A DNA stretch of 64,000 nucleotides from Nonomuraea dietziae. Its GTDB lineage: Bacteria > Actinomycetota > Actinomycetes > Streptosporangiales > Streptosporangiaceae. Under the pieces are notes generated by a model that was given only the letters and a program-made list of their open reading frames with translations, searched no databases and had not been told where the DNA came from. The position numbers were made by a program, and so were the translations under genes. Shown piece after piece: positions 13,103 through 22,209 of this stretch; the first letter of the stretch is position 1; the number at the start of each line of letters is the position of its first letter. Location of the stretch: contig NZ_JACIBV010000001.1 in the NCBI RefSeq assembly GCF_014195505.1, positions 7,564,001-7,628,000 on the forward strand, in the 5' to 3' direction.

Positions 13103-14209
13103 ATGGCTATCAACGACCGCGAGAAGGCCCTTGAGACTGCCCTCGCACAGATCGAGCGGCAGTTCGGCAAGGGCTCCGTCATGCGCCTCGGCGATGACGT
13201 CAGGGCTCCCATCGAGGTGACGCCGACCGGTTCGATCGCACTCGATGTCGCGCTCGGCATCGGCGGCTTCCCCAGGGGCCGCATCATCGAGGTCTACGGT
13301 CCCGAGTCCAGTGGTAAGACCACGGTCGCGCTGCACGCGGTGGCCAACGCGCAGCGGGCGGGCGGCATCGCGGCGTTCATCGACGCCGAGCACGCCCTCG
13401 ACCCCGAATACGCCAAGAAGCTCGGCGTCGACACCGACGCCCTGCTCGTCTCCCAGCCCGACACCGGTGAGCAGGCGCTCGAGATCGCCGACATGCTGAT
13501 CCGCTCGGGCGCCGTCGACATCATCGTCATCGACTCGGTCGCGGCCCTGGTGCCCAAGGCCGAGATCGAGGGCGAGATGGGCGACAGCCACGTCGGTCTC
13601 CAGGCCCGTCTGATGTCCCAGGCGCTGCGCAAGGTCGCCGGTGCGCTCAACAACACCGGCACCACGGCCATCTTCATCAACCAGCTGCGCGAGAAGATCG
13701 GCGTCATGTTCGGCTCGCCCGAGACCACGACCGGTGGCAAGGCGCTGAAGTTCTACGCCTCGGTCCGCCTCGACATCCGCCGCATCGAGACGCTGAAGGA
13801 CGGCACGGAGGCGGTCGGCAACCGCACCCGCGTCAAGGTCGTCAAGAACAAGATGGCGCCGCCCTTCCGCGTCGCCGACTTCGACATCCTCTACGGCGTG
13901 GGCATCTCCCGCGAGGGCGGCCTCATCGACATGGGTGTGGAGCACGGCTTCGTCCGCAAGTCCGGCGCCTGGTACACCTACGAGGGCGACCAGCTCGGCC
14001 AGGGCAAGGAGAACGCGCGCAACTTCCTGCGCAACCACCCCGACGTGGCCAACGAGATCGAGAAGAAGATCAAGGAGAAGCTGGGTGTGGGGCCGCGCGT
14101 CGACGCCCCCGCCGAGGCACCCGCGGCCCCGGCTGCTCCTCCGGTCGCCGCCGCGCCCTCCGGCCGTGGTTCCAAGGCCGCCGCCACGCCCAAGCCCGGT
14201 GACGTCTGA
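13103..14209 (+). CDS. recA: recombinase RecA
   Basis: 368-aa RecA: Walker A GPESSGKT (residues ~67-74), IDAEHALDPEYAKKLGVD, the L2 loop region and INQLREKIGVMFGSPETTTGGKALKFYASVRLDIRR. It forms filaments on ssDNA, performs strand exchange and stimulates LexA cleavage. The C-terminal tail is Ala/Pro-rich and Lys-containing rather than acidic, as in other actinobacteria. AGGGGAG lies 6-12 nt before the ATG. Under SOS control through the upstream box. Confidence 0.99.
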   Translation: MAINDREKALETALAQIERQFGKGSVMRLGDDVRAPIEVTPTGSIALDVALGIGGFPRGRIIEVYGPESSGKTTVALHAVANAQRAGGIAAFIDAEHALDPEYAKKLGVDTDALLVSQPDTGEQALEIADMLIRSGAVDIIVIDSVAALVPKAEIEGEMGDSHVGLQARLMSQALRKVAGALNNTGTTAIFINQLREKIGVMFGSPETTTGGKALKFYASVRLDIRRIETLKDGTEAVGNRTRVKVVKNKMAPPFRVADFDILYGVGISREGGLIDMGVEHGFVRKSGAWYTYEGDQLGQGKENARNFLRNHPDVANEIEKKIKEKLGVGPRVDAPAEAPAAPAAPPVAAAPSGRGSKAAATPKPGDV

Positions 14210-14222
14210 TCCGGTCTGAGGC

Positions 14223-14345
14223 ATGAGCATGTCGCCGGCCCCCGTCCCACGCCCGAACCCCGTCGCCCCCCAGAGGGAGGGCGGGCCCACCGCCAACGAC
14301 CACGAGCAGGCCGAGCACCCGACCTCGGAACGGCACGGTGTCTGA
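14223..14345 (+). CDS. possible 40-codon small ORF between recA and recX
   Basis: ATG AGC ATG TCG... runs 40 codons to a TGA that overlaps the recX GTG start (GTGTCTGA). Its composition (Pro/Glu/His-rich) resembles the recX N-terminal extension in a different frame. It could couple recX translation to upstream ribosomes, be a remnant of that extension, or be chance. Confidence 0.25.
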   Translation: MSMSPAPVPRPNPVAPQREGGPTANDHEQAEHPTSERHGV

Positions 14346-17300
14346 CGTGAGAGCGGAAGCGAACGACGAGGGCAGGGGCACGGCCGACATGACGCCCGGG
14401 CCCGACGTCAGCGGGGCATCGACCGGCACGACGAGCGATGGCCAGGCTGCTGGCCGCCCGGCGCCGGGCGGCCGTGCGGAAGCGGCCCGTGCGGAGGCGG
14501 CCGGTGCGGCCAGTGGTAGGGCCGAGAGCTCGGACGGCACATCGGGTCGGCCCGGTGGCGGAGCGGACGGCCCGTCGGCTCACACCGGTCTGGGCGAGGG
14601 TGCGGCCCCCGTATGGGGTGAAGAAGGCGCAGCGGCCACCCGAAGCTGGGGACAGGACGTCACAGAGGCCGACGCCGGCTGGTCCGCCAACGCCCCGTCG
14701 ACCGCAGAGGGCTGGACCACCGACAACCCGGTGACTCGGGACGGTTGGACCACCAACGACTCGGCGCCCCAGAGCGGCTGGGGCTCGAACGCGCCCCCCG
14801 GTGGCTGGGGGTCGCACGACGCGACGCCTCAGAACGGTTGGGGTTCGCAGGACGCGTCGGCCCGGGAGAGCTGGGGCCTGGGCGGCGGGCCGGCCGATGA
14901 CGGCGGCGGCTCGGCAGACAGCACCTGGGGCGGGGAGCGCTCGGCTGCTGGCGTGTGGAGCTCGGGTGGATGGGGCCCTGGCGACGAGGCGGGCCAGGGC
15001 GCTTGGTCCCGCGTCCCCGACGGCGTCGCCGACCTCGCCCGCCCAACCCGTGCCCGCAAGAGCCGCAGGGCGTCACGGGACACGGAGGACGACGGCCCGA
15101 TCTGGCGCTTCGAACCGACCAGCCGTTCCCCATGGTCGTCAACGGCCACGACAAGCGACCACGCCCCTGAACCTCGGGCAACCACTGGACCTCGGCAGGT
15201 AACCGAGCCTCGGGAAGCCACCGAGCCTCGGCAGGTCACCGAGCCTCGGGCAGCCGCCCAGCCGTGGGGGGACACCTCCGACCCTCGGGCCGCAGTCGCC
15301 GAACCTCGGGCAGCCATCCCTCCCTCGGAGGACGCCTCCGAGTCTCGGACGGACAGCATCGAGCCTGCCGCCGCAGCAACCTCTCGGCCGAGCGCCTCAT
15401 CCGTAGGACACGCTGCTGGCACAGGTACCTCGTCGAAGACGCAGCCCCGTGAGGCGGACCCGTCGCCGAGAGAGCAGTCCGCGTTGGGACAGTCGCCTGC
15501 TACGGGAGAGCGGCCGACGCCGGAACGTGTCTCCGGGGGTGATTCGCCGACTTCGGAAGGTGTCTCTCAGGGAGGGCGGCTGGCTCCGGGAGGCGTCTCT
15601 GCGGGAGGATGGCCGACTTCGGAGGGCGTCTCTGCGGGAGGGCGGCCGACTTCGGAGGGCGTCTTCGCGGGATCCTCTGAGCATTCGTCGTCCCCCAACA
15701 CATCCGACGAGGGCGACGACAGACCGCAGGCAGACAGCGGTCATCCGCAGACACCCGATGCCCTCCCGACTGCCTCCGAGGGCCGGCTTCCCGATGACGC
15801 CCGGCCTCGAACCGATCACCGAGAGAGCCAGGCCGCCGAACCCGGGCGTGATGCCGAGCTTCGGGGTCGTGAGACCGAAGGCGCTGGACGCGGAATCGAC
15901 CGTCGGGGGAACGAGGCCGGCGGGCATGGACGCGACGCCGACCATCCTGGGGCGTCCCGCGACTGGGGCGCGTGGCCGGACGTCGCCCGGCGCACGACCC
16001 GTCCGAGGCGCAAGGTGCGTGAGCGCGCTTCGGGGGTGGAGGGCGAGTGGGCCATCCCTGAGGGAGGTCTCGGCTCGGGCGACGACGGCGGTCGGTCACA
16101 CGGCTGGCTGGACTCCGGTGACGATGGCGGCGGGCCGTACTCGGGGCTCGCTTCCGGCGATGACGGCGACCGCCCGCAGCGCGGCCTGGCCTCCGGTGAC
16201 GACGGGTCGACCACCCGCCGTCGCCCGCGCAGAGCCACTCGCCGCGCCAACACCTCCCCTCGGGACGTCGGCGACCCCTTCGACTCGACTGGAGAGCCCC
16301 CCGAATGGGCGCGTGATCAGGCTGCCCCGACCAGCCGGCCAGCCGATCACCTGGGGAGCTCGTGGGCTGCTCCGAGCGGTCAGCCAGCTGACCAAGCCCA
16401 GGGCTACGCGGGCGCTCCCACCGGCCAGCTGTCCGATCATTCCCAGGGCTACTTGGCGGATCCGAGTGGTCAGCCAGCGGACCAAGCCCAGGGCTACGCG
16501 GGCGCTCCGACCGGCCAGCTGTCCGATCACTCCCAGGGCTATTCGGCGGCTCCGAGCGGTCAGTGGGCTGATCGGGCCCAGGGTTATGTGGGCGCTTCGA
16601 CCGGTCAGCCGTTCGATCACTCTCAGGACGATCGGGCCGCTTCGACCGATCCGCCGGGTGACGGCTTCGAGGGTCATCCGGGTGCTGCGGACGGTCCGCA
16701 GGGTGATCGGTTCCAGGGCTATTCGGCGGCCTCGAAGCGTCAGCCCGAGGACGACTCACGGCGCTATGAGGACTCCGCTCCCACCACGGGGCTGTTCAGT
16801 GACGGCTCGGGAGGCTACGGGAGTCGGGAGGGCGATGAGGGTTCGGAGGGTGAGGGGTCTCGTGAACGGCGACGCTCGGGTGGGCGGCGCGGTGGCGGTG
16901 GCGCGCGCCGGGGCTCGTCGAGGAGGCGTTCCGGAGGGCCGGATGGGCCCGACGAGGGTTCAGGGGGTGCCTCGGGTCCTCCGGCGAATCCCGAATCGGT
17001 TGCGAGGGCGATCTGTCTGAGGCTGCTCACCATGGGGCCCAAGACCAGGGCGCAGCTCGCCGAGGCGTTGCGGAAGCGCGAGGTGCCCGACGAGGCCGCC
17101 GACGCCGTACTCGATCGGTTCACGGAGTTGGGTCTGATCAACGACGAGGCGTTCGCCGAGGCGTGGGTGGACTCACGGCACCACGGGCGAGGGCTGGCCC
17201 GGCGAGCGCTGGCGGCCGAGCTGCGGCACAGGGGGGTCGACAGCGACACGGTCAACGAGGCCGTGGAGCGGGTCGACTCCGACCAGGAGGCGGACACCGC

Positions 17301-17475
17301 CCGCAGGCTGGTGGAACGCAAGCTGGCCTCGACGCGTGGGCTCGACGCGCAGGTCCGCACCCGACGGCTGGCGGGGATGCTGGCGCGCAAGGGGTATGGC
17401 GCGGGGCTGGCCTATCGGGTGGTTCGCGAGGCGCTGGAGAACGAAGGCGTCGAAATCGAGGACGACTTCCCGTAA
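14338..17475 (+). CDS. recX: regulatory protein RecX with a giant low-complexity N-terminal extension
   Basis: RecX inhibits RecA filaments. The true RecX domain is only the last ~162 residues (about 884-1045: NPESVARAICLRLLTMGPKTRAQLAEALRKREVPDE... to a C terminus like normal RecX). The first ~880 residues are predicted disordered: Trp-Gly-Ser repeats (residues ~120-180), EPRxVTEPR repeats, (E)GVSAGGRPTS repeats, SGDDGG repeats, a 15-residue QGYxxAPSGQxxDxx repeat, then an Arg/Gly-rich basic stretch. The frame is open throughout with no stop, so a single long protein is possible. Start: GTG 14338 lacks a good ribosome site; ATG 14389 has GAGGGCAGGGG about 10 nt upstream and may be the real one. 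It follows recA by 128 bp, and a shorter internal start producing normal RecX cannot be excluded. Confidence 0.85.
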   Translation: MSDVRAEANDEGRGTADMTPGPDVSGASTGTTSDGQAAGRPAPGGRAEAARAEAAGAASGRAESSDGTSGRPGGGADGPSAHTGLGEGAAPVWGEEGAAATRSWGQDVTEADAGWSANAPSTAEGWTTDNPVTRDGWTTNDSAPQSGWGSNAPPGGWGSHDATPQNGWGSQDASARESWGLGGGPADDGGGSADSTWGGERSAAGVWSSGGWGPGDEAGQGAWSRVPDGVADLARPTRARKSRRASRDTEDDGPIWRFEPTSRSPWSSTATTSDHAPEPRATTGPRQVTEPREATEPRQVTEPRAAAQPWGDTSDPRAAVAEPRAAIPPSEDASESRTDSIEPAAAATSRPSASSVGHAAGTGTSSKTQPREADPSPREQSALGQSPATGERPTPERVSGGDSPTSEGVSQGGRLAPGGVSAGGWPTSEGVSAGGRPTSEGVFAGSSEHSSSPNTSDEGDDRPQADSGHPQTPDALPTASEGRLPDDARPRTDHRESQAAEPGRDAELRGRETEGAGRGIDRRGNEAGGHGRDADHPGASRDWGAWPDVARRTTRPRRKVRERASGVEGEWAIPEGGLGSGDDGGRSHGWLDSGDDGGGPYSGLASGDDGDRPQRGLASGDDGSTTRRRPRRATRRANTSPRDVGDPFDSTGEPPEWARDQAAPTSRPADHLGSSWAAPSGQPADQAQGYAGAPTGQLSDHSQGYLADPSGQPADQAQGYAGAPTGQLSDHSQGYSAAPSGQWADRAQGYVGASTGQPFDHSQDDRAASTDPPGDGFEGHPGAADGPQGDRFQGYSAASKRQPEDDSRRYEDSAPTTGLFSDGSGGYGSREGDEGSEGEGSRERRRSGGRRGGGGARRGSSRRRSGGPDGPDEGSGGASGPPANPESVARAICLRLLTMGPKTRAQLAEALRKREVPDEAADAVLDRFTELGLINDEAFAEAWVDSRHHGRGLARRALAAELRHRGVDSDTVNEAVERVDSDQEADTARRLVERKLASTRGLDAQVRTRRLAGMLARKGYGAGLAYRVVREALENEGVEIEDDFP
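15175..15685. repeat. degenerate in-frame repeats in recX
   Basis: GAGCCTCGGGCA-like units (15175-15340) encode EPRxxxE repeats; GTCTCTGCGGGAGGGCGGCC-like units of ~33 bp (15530-15670) encode GVSAGGRPTSE repeats. Confidence 0.75.
16399..16758. repeat. 45-bp in-frame minisatellite in recX
   Basis: About eight 45-bp units begin at 16399, 16444, 16489, 16534 and so on, encoding QGYAGAPTGQLSDHS / QGYLADPSGQPADQA types. The two types alternate, giving a 90-bp higher-order period. Later copies are degenerate. Confidence 0.9.
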
Positions 17476-18586
17476 AGACGGGATGACCTTGTCGGGCTCC
17501 TCTCCCTGCACGTGTCCGAGCGGCGTCTCTTAGGATCTCTCCATGCCTGCCGTGCGGTCGGCAGGCCTGCCGTGCGGGTCGTCTCGTCTGCGTTGCGGGT
17601 AGGCAGGCCTGCTCTGCGGTTGGTGCGCCTGCTTCCCGGTGGTCCCGACTGTGGTGCGGTTGGCATGTCTCTGCGGTCGCTACCTCCGTGCTGCGGTTGG
17701 TGCGCCTGCCAGGTGGTCCCATCTGCGCTGCGGTTGGCGCGCCTGCCCTGCCGGTCGCCTCTGTGTGCTGTGGTTGGGATGCCTGCGTTGCGGTCGGCAT
17801 GTCTGCTCTGTGGTGGTGCGCTTTGGCTTGCCGGTTGTCCCGTGTGTGCTGCGGTTGGCATGCGTGTTCCACGGTGGAGCGTCTGCCTTGCGGTGGGGAT
17901 GCCTGCGTTGCGGGTGGGCATGCGCGCTCTGTGGTGGTGCGCCTGCCTTGCCGGTTGTTCCGTGTGTGCTGCGGTTGGCATGCGTGCTCTGCGGTGGGGC
18001 GTCTGCGTTGCGGTGGGGATGCCTGCGTTGCGGCGGACGCGTTGGAGATGGTGAAGCCTCTCGCCCGGAAGGGTCGGCATGGCTGCATTGCGGTCGGCGG
18101 GGCTGGGCTGCCGGGCGGGGACCGGCTGTGCCTCCGGTAGCCGGAAGCCGCTGCCCGCCGAAGCGGGGCGCGCGTGGGGCCTCGAGAACTCTTCGGGCGG
18201 TCGCGGGAATGGGGCGTCAGGATCGAGTTAGCTGGGTAAATGAGGGCGTGTCGGCTATATCCGGCAAGATCGTACGGTTTGTGTTCGATTCGACGGTAGG
18301 GCGCGCTTGACAGCACGTCTTTGCTTGCCCGTTACCTCTTCGACGCATAACCTCGACGGCAGTGAGGAGTTACTCCGCGCAGTGCGGATTGCCATACCGG
18401 TGAACTACGGACGAGCGAGCTCGATTGACCCAGGGAAGGCAAGGCGTCGGCTGTTCAGTCGGTGCCGCGTCTGCCTTGGCTTGATATTTGTCCTGGTGGC
18501 GACACCGTTGGGGCGATCTGTGCTGCGCGCGTGACCCCTCCTGGAGCGTTTGGGCACATCTATGACGCGAGGAGGGCGGGGCGCAC
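17476..18586. other. 1.1-kb gap between recX and rny
   Basis: No convincing gene on either strand. The first half is the degenerate 20-bp repeat array described separately. 18060-18300 is unique sequence without recognisable structure. 18300-18586 has lower GC and should carry the rny promoter: TTGACA occurs at 18307-18312 but no good -10 at 16-18 nt spacing follows. Confidence 0.6.
17545..18035. repeat. degenerate ~20-bp tandem repeat array downstream of recX
   Basis: About 25 variants of CCTGCGTTGCGGTTGGCATG follow one another, with a better-conserved 120-bp higher-order unit (compare 17831 onward with 17951 onward). It begins roughly 70 bp after the recX stop. Because the repeat lacks stop triplets, long open frames appear on both strands, but their products are Cys/Trp-rich or Gln/Arg-rich nonsense. 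Confidence 0.85.
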
Positions 18587-20206
18587 ATGGAGACGCCTGT
18601 CGTGGTGCTGGCGGTGGCAGTGCTCCTGCTGGCATGCGTGATGATCGTCGCGTTTGTCATACTCCTGCGCCGAACCGCCGCGCTGGCTCCGCCACCCGTC
18701 TCCCAACCGTCGCCCGATCAGTTGGCCGAGGTGCACAGCGAGCTGGAGGAGGCGCGGCGCGAAGCCGTACTGATCAGGGACAAGGCGCAGTCCGACGCCG
18801 GTGAGATCGTGCGCAGGTCGGAGATGGCCGCTGAGAGTGCCGCGCAGATGCGTAAGGAGGTCGAAGAGGAGAGCCGCATCCTCAAGAACGAGCTCAAGGA
18901 GTTGCGCTCCGACCTCGAACGCAGGGAGAGCCGTCTGGCCGAGCGGGAGCAGCGCCTCGACGAGGAGGCGCGCAGGCAGGTCGAACGCGCCAGGAAGCTG
19001 GCCGAGACCGAGACGGAGCTGGCAGACAGGCGCGAGGAGTTGCTGCAGGTCGAGGGTGAGCGCAGGGCGATCCTCGAAAGGGTGGCAGGGCTGACCTCCG
19101 AGCAGGCCAAGAGCGAGCTGGTCAGGGAGATCGAGAACCAGGCCAAGCGTGAGGCGGCGCTGATCGTCAGGGAGATCGAGGGCGAGGCCCGCAAGGAGGG
19201 CGAGAAGCGGGCCACCAAGATCGTGACGCTGGCCGTGCAGCGCATCGCGGCGGAGCAGACGGCCGAGTCCGTGGTGAGCGTCCTGCACCTGCCGGGTGAC
19301 GAGATGAAGGGCCGGATCATCGGCCGTGAGGGGCGCAACATCAGGGCGTTCGAGTCGACGACCGGGGTCAACCTGATCATCGATGACACGCCCGAGGCGG
19401 TGCTGCTGTCGTGTTTCGATCCGGTGCGGAGGGAGACGGCGCGGCTCACGCTGGAGAAGCTCGTGCTGGACGGACGCATCCACCCGCAGCGCATCGAGGA
19501 GGCCTACGACCGCAGCCGCGCCGAGGTGCAGGACCTGTGCGCGAGGGCGGGCGAGGACGCGCTGGTGGAACTCGGCATCACGGACATGCACCCGGAGCTG
19601 ACGCTGCTGCTCGGACAGTTGAGGTATCGCACCTCCTACGGGCAGAACGTGCTGAAGCACCTCATCGAGTCCGCGCACATCGCCGGGATCATGGCGGCGG
19701 AGCTGCGCATGAGCCAGTCGCTGATGAAGCGATGCGCGCTGCTGCACGACATCGGCAAGGCGCTGACGCACGAGGTCGAGGGCAGCCACGCGCTGATCGG
19801 CGCGGAGATCGCCAGGCGGTACGGCGAGCACGAGGACGTCGTGCACGCGATCGAGGCGCACCACAACGAGGTCGAGGTGCGCACGGTGGAGGCCGTGCTC
19901 ACCCAGGCCGCCGATGCGATCAGCGGCTCCAGACCGGGCGCCCGCCGCGAGTCACTCGAGGCGTACGTGAAGAGGCTGGAGCGGCTGGAGGAGATCGCCA
20001 CCTCCTACGAGGGCGTGGAGAAGGTGTTCGCCATGCAGGCGGGGCGCGAGATCCGCGTCATGGTGAAGCCTGACGCCATCGACGACATCCAGGCGCAGGT
20101 GATCGCCCGCGACGTGGCCAAGCAGGTGGAGGAGGAGCTCACCTACCCCGGCCAGATCCGCATCACCGTCGTCCGCGAGTCGCGCGCGACAGAGTTCGCC
20201 CGCTAG
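18587..20206 (+). CDS. rny: ribonuclease Y
   Basis: 539-aa membrane-anchored endoribonuclease that starts mRNA decay. Order: N-terminal membrane helix (residues ~5-28), long charged coiled coil (~45-190), KH domain with GRIIGREGRNIR, then HD domain with LLHDIGKALTHEVEGSHALIG and AIEAHHNE, ending with the family C-terminal region. AGGAGGGCGGGG precedes the ATG. Streptomyces carries the gene in the same recA-recX neighbourhood. Confidence 0.97.
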   Translation: METPVVVLAVAVLLLACVMIVAFVILLRRTAALAPPPVSQPSPDQLAEVHSELEEARREAVLIRDKAQSDAGEIVRRSEMAAESAAQMRKEVEEESRILKNELKELRSDLERRESRLAEREQRLDEEARRQVERARKLAETETELADRREELLQVEGERRAILERVAGLTSEQAKSELVREIENQAKREAALIVREIEGEARKEGEKRATKIVTLAVQRIAAEQTAESVVSVLHLPGDEMKGRIIGREGRNIRAFESTTGVNLIIDDTPEAVLLSCFDPVRRETARLTLEKLVLDGRIHPQRIEEAYDRSRAEVQDLCARAGEDALVELGITDMHPELTLLLGQLRYRTSYGQNVLKHLIESAHIAGIMAAELRMSQSLMKRCALLHDIGKALTHEVEGSHALIGAEIARRYGEHEDVVHAIEAHHNEVEVRTVEAVLTQAADAISGSRPGARRESLEAYVKRLERLEEIATSYEGVEKVFAMQAGREIRVMVKPDAIDDIQAQVIARDVAKQVEEELTYPGQIRITVVRESRATEFAR

Positions 20207-20251
20207 ATCCCCTTCTCATCCTGTACGGCACAGCCCAGAAGAGGCCACCGG

Positions 20252-20265
20252 GGTCACCGGTGACC
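20252..20265. terminator. perfect 14-bp palindrome between convergent rny and S9 peptidase genes
   Basis: GGTCACCGGTGACC sits in the 135-bp convergent gap. As a hairpin it would have almost no loop and no U-tract follows, so a terminator role is weakly supported; a protein-binding site is the alternative. Confidence 0.3.
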
Positions 20266-20341
20266 GCCCGTCGCGCCACGCGTCCTCCAGCGGGACTCCG
20301 CTTCCCGCCGCTACGTCGCAACCCTCAGGGAGGGCAGCGGC

Positions 20342-22171
20342 TCAGTACATGCCGAAGACCTGCTGGTAGAAGGCCAGCTCGGCGGCGAGGGCGGCGGTGC
20401 GCGTCTCCATGCGGCGAAAGCCGTGCGACTCGCCCTCGAACGACAGGTACGTGCACGCCACCCCGCGCTCCGACAGCGCGTCGGCGAACGCCGACGACTG
20501 CGAGGGCGGCACCACGGGGTCGTCCAGCCCCTGGAGCAGCAGCATCGGGCAGGTCACGCCGTCGGCCAGCGCGAGGGGCTCGCGGCTGGCGTACAGGGCG
20601 GGATCCTCGGGGCCGACCAGCCACTCGGTGTAGCGCGACTCGAAGTCGTGGGTGGCGGCGTTGAGCGCGGCGAGCGCGCTGACCCCGTAGTAGGACACCC
20701 CTCCGGCGAACACGGAGGACCTGCAGCAGGCGGCCATCACCGTCCAGCCGCCCGCGCTGCCGCCCCTGACCGCGATGCGCGCCGGGTCGGCCAGGCCTTC
20801 GGCGGCCAGCCATTCGGCGGCGGCGACAGTGTCCTCGACGTCGACGACGCCCCACTGGCCGCGCAGCCTGTCGCGGTAGGCCCTGCCGTAGCCGGTGGAG
20901 CCTCCGTAGTTGACGTCGATCACCCCGATGCCGCGCGAGGTGAAGAACGCCTTCTCCAGGTCGAGCGCGGAGTTGCTGTGCCCGGTGGGCCCGCCGTGCA
21001 CGAACACCACGTAGGGGGCGGGCCCCTCTGCCGTGGCCTCGGGGTTGGCGGGCCGGTAGAGGAACGCGTGGACGTGCCGTCCGAACTCGCTGAGGAACTC
21101 CACGGGCTCGGCGGAGGGCAGGTAGGCCACGTCGGGCAGTTCACCGATGTCGCGCCGCAGCCCCTCCACCCTGCCGGTCACCGTGTCGAGCCTGGCGATC
21201 GAGCGGGGGATCGCCGCGCCGTACGCCACTCCGACCAGGGTGGCGCCGTCGGCGGACAGGGCCGGGTCCCACCCTGAGTACGGCACGTCGAGGTCGCGCA
21301 GCTCGCCCGTCTCGGGGTCGAGGATGCCCAGCCGCAGGTCGCCCTGGCCGTGCAGGACCGCGAGCCGCCCGTCGGCCAGCACGAGGTACGGCCTGCCGCC
21401 CAGCTGCCACAGCGGCCAGGCGAACTCCTCCTCGGCGGGGTGCAGCGCCTGGGAGGAGGTGCCGTAGAGGCCGATCTGGTAGAGGTTCCACCAGCCCGAC
21501 CAGTCGGAGACCACGTAGAGGTGGCTGTCGTCCTTCCACTGCGGCGCGAGGACCGACTCGGTGGAGCCTCCCTTGACGGTCCAGGAGTTGCCGTCGGCCA
21601 GGCGGGTGACGCGCAGCTCGGTGCCGTTCCACGGCATGCGTGGGTGGTTCCAGCAGATGTAGGCCAGGTGCAGGCCGTCGGGGGAGAGGGTGGGGAAGGC
21701 GTAGAAGTCGCTGCCGGTCACCAATTCGCGTGGTTCGCCCCCTTCGAGGGGGACCGAGACGATGGAGCGGGTGACCTTGCCGTCGTGCCGTTCGCGCACG
21801 CACCACAGGTGGCCTTCACCCAGGTGCAGGTCGGCGTAGCGGGAGCCGTCGTCGGGGGTGAGCGGTGTGGGCTCACCCGAGGTGGCGAGATAGAGGCGCT
21901 GGTCGTCGAAGTTGACGAAGACCACGCCACGCGGAGTGACGAGGTAGGGCTGCCCGCCGTACTCGTGGACCCTGGAGCGGGCGTTCCACGGGGCGGGCAG
22001 CAGCGAGGTGCGGGTGCCGTCGGCGGCCCTGTGCACGATGGTGGTGCGGCCGCCCTCGTCGGGCCGGTCCTCGGTCCACCAGACCTCGTCACCCACGACG
22101 GACGGCCAGGCCAGACGCAGGCCCGAGCTCGCGACATCGGTGGTGGAGATGGGAGAAGGCCAGAGAGGCAT
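20342..22171 (-). CDS. S9 family (prolyl oligopeptidase-type) serine peptidase
   Basis: 609-aa cytosolic peptidase: N-terminal β-propeller (repeated WSPDG/LSADG-like strands, residues ~50-350) and C-terminal α/β-hydrolase domain. The nucleophile is in VRGGSAGGWT, the Asp in LQGLDDPVVPP and the His in GESHGFR. No signal peptide. Probably a dipeptidyl/acylaminoacyl peptidase. ATG 22171 is chosen because GGCAGGA precedes it. It lies 38 nt downstream of gluD on the same strand, so some co-transcription with the transporter is possible. Confidence 0.93.
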   Translation of the reverse strand: MPLWPSPISTTDVASSGLRLAWPSVVGDEVWWTEDRPDEGGRTTIVHRAADGTRTSLLPAPWNARSRVHEYGGQPYLVTPRGVVFVNFDDQRLYLATSGEPTPLTPDDGSRYADLHLGEGHLWCVRERHDGKVTRSIVSVPLEGGEPRELVTGSDFYAFPTLSPDGLHLAYICWNHPRMPWNGTELRVTRLADGNSWTVKGGSTESVLAPQWKDDSHLYVVSDWSGWWNLYQIGLYGTSSQALHPAEEEFAWPLWQLGGRPYLVLADGRLAVLHGQGDLRLGILDPETGELRDLDVPYSGWDPALSADGATLVGVAYGAAIPRSIARLDTVTGRVEGLRRDIGELPDVAYLPSAEPVEFLSEFGRHVHAFLYRPANPEATAEGPAPYVVFVHGGPTGHSNSALDLEKAFFTSRGIGVIDVNYGGSTGYGRAYRDRLRGQWGVVDVEDTVAAAEWLAAEGLADPARIAVRGGSAGGWTVMAACCRSSVFAGGVSYYGVSALAALNAATHDFESRYTEWLVGPEDPALYASREPLALADGVTCPMLLLQGLDDPVVPPSQSSAFADALSERGVACTYLSFEGESHGFRRMETRTAALAAELAFYQQVFGMY

Positions 22172-22209
22172 AGCGGCATCCTGCCCGAAAACCATGCCTC
22201 CCGTGGCCC

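Noticed and set aside
17512..18054. Open frames on both strands over the 20-bp array after recX
   Set aside because: Products are Cys/Trp-rich (+) or Gln/His/Arg-rich (-) translations of a degenerate repeat with no domain or start signal.
18307..18337. TTGACA followed by TTACCT as an rny promoter
   Set aside because: Spacing is 19 nt and the -10 match is poor, so it is mentioned only within the gap description.
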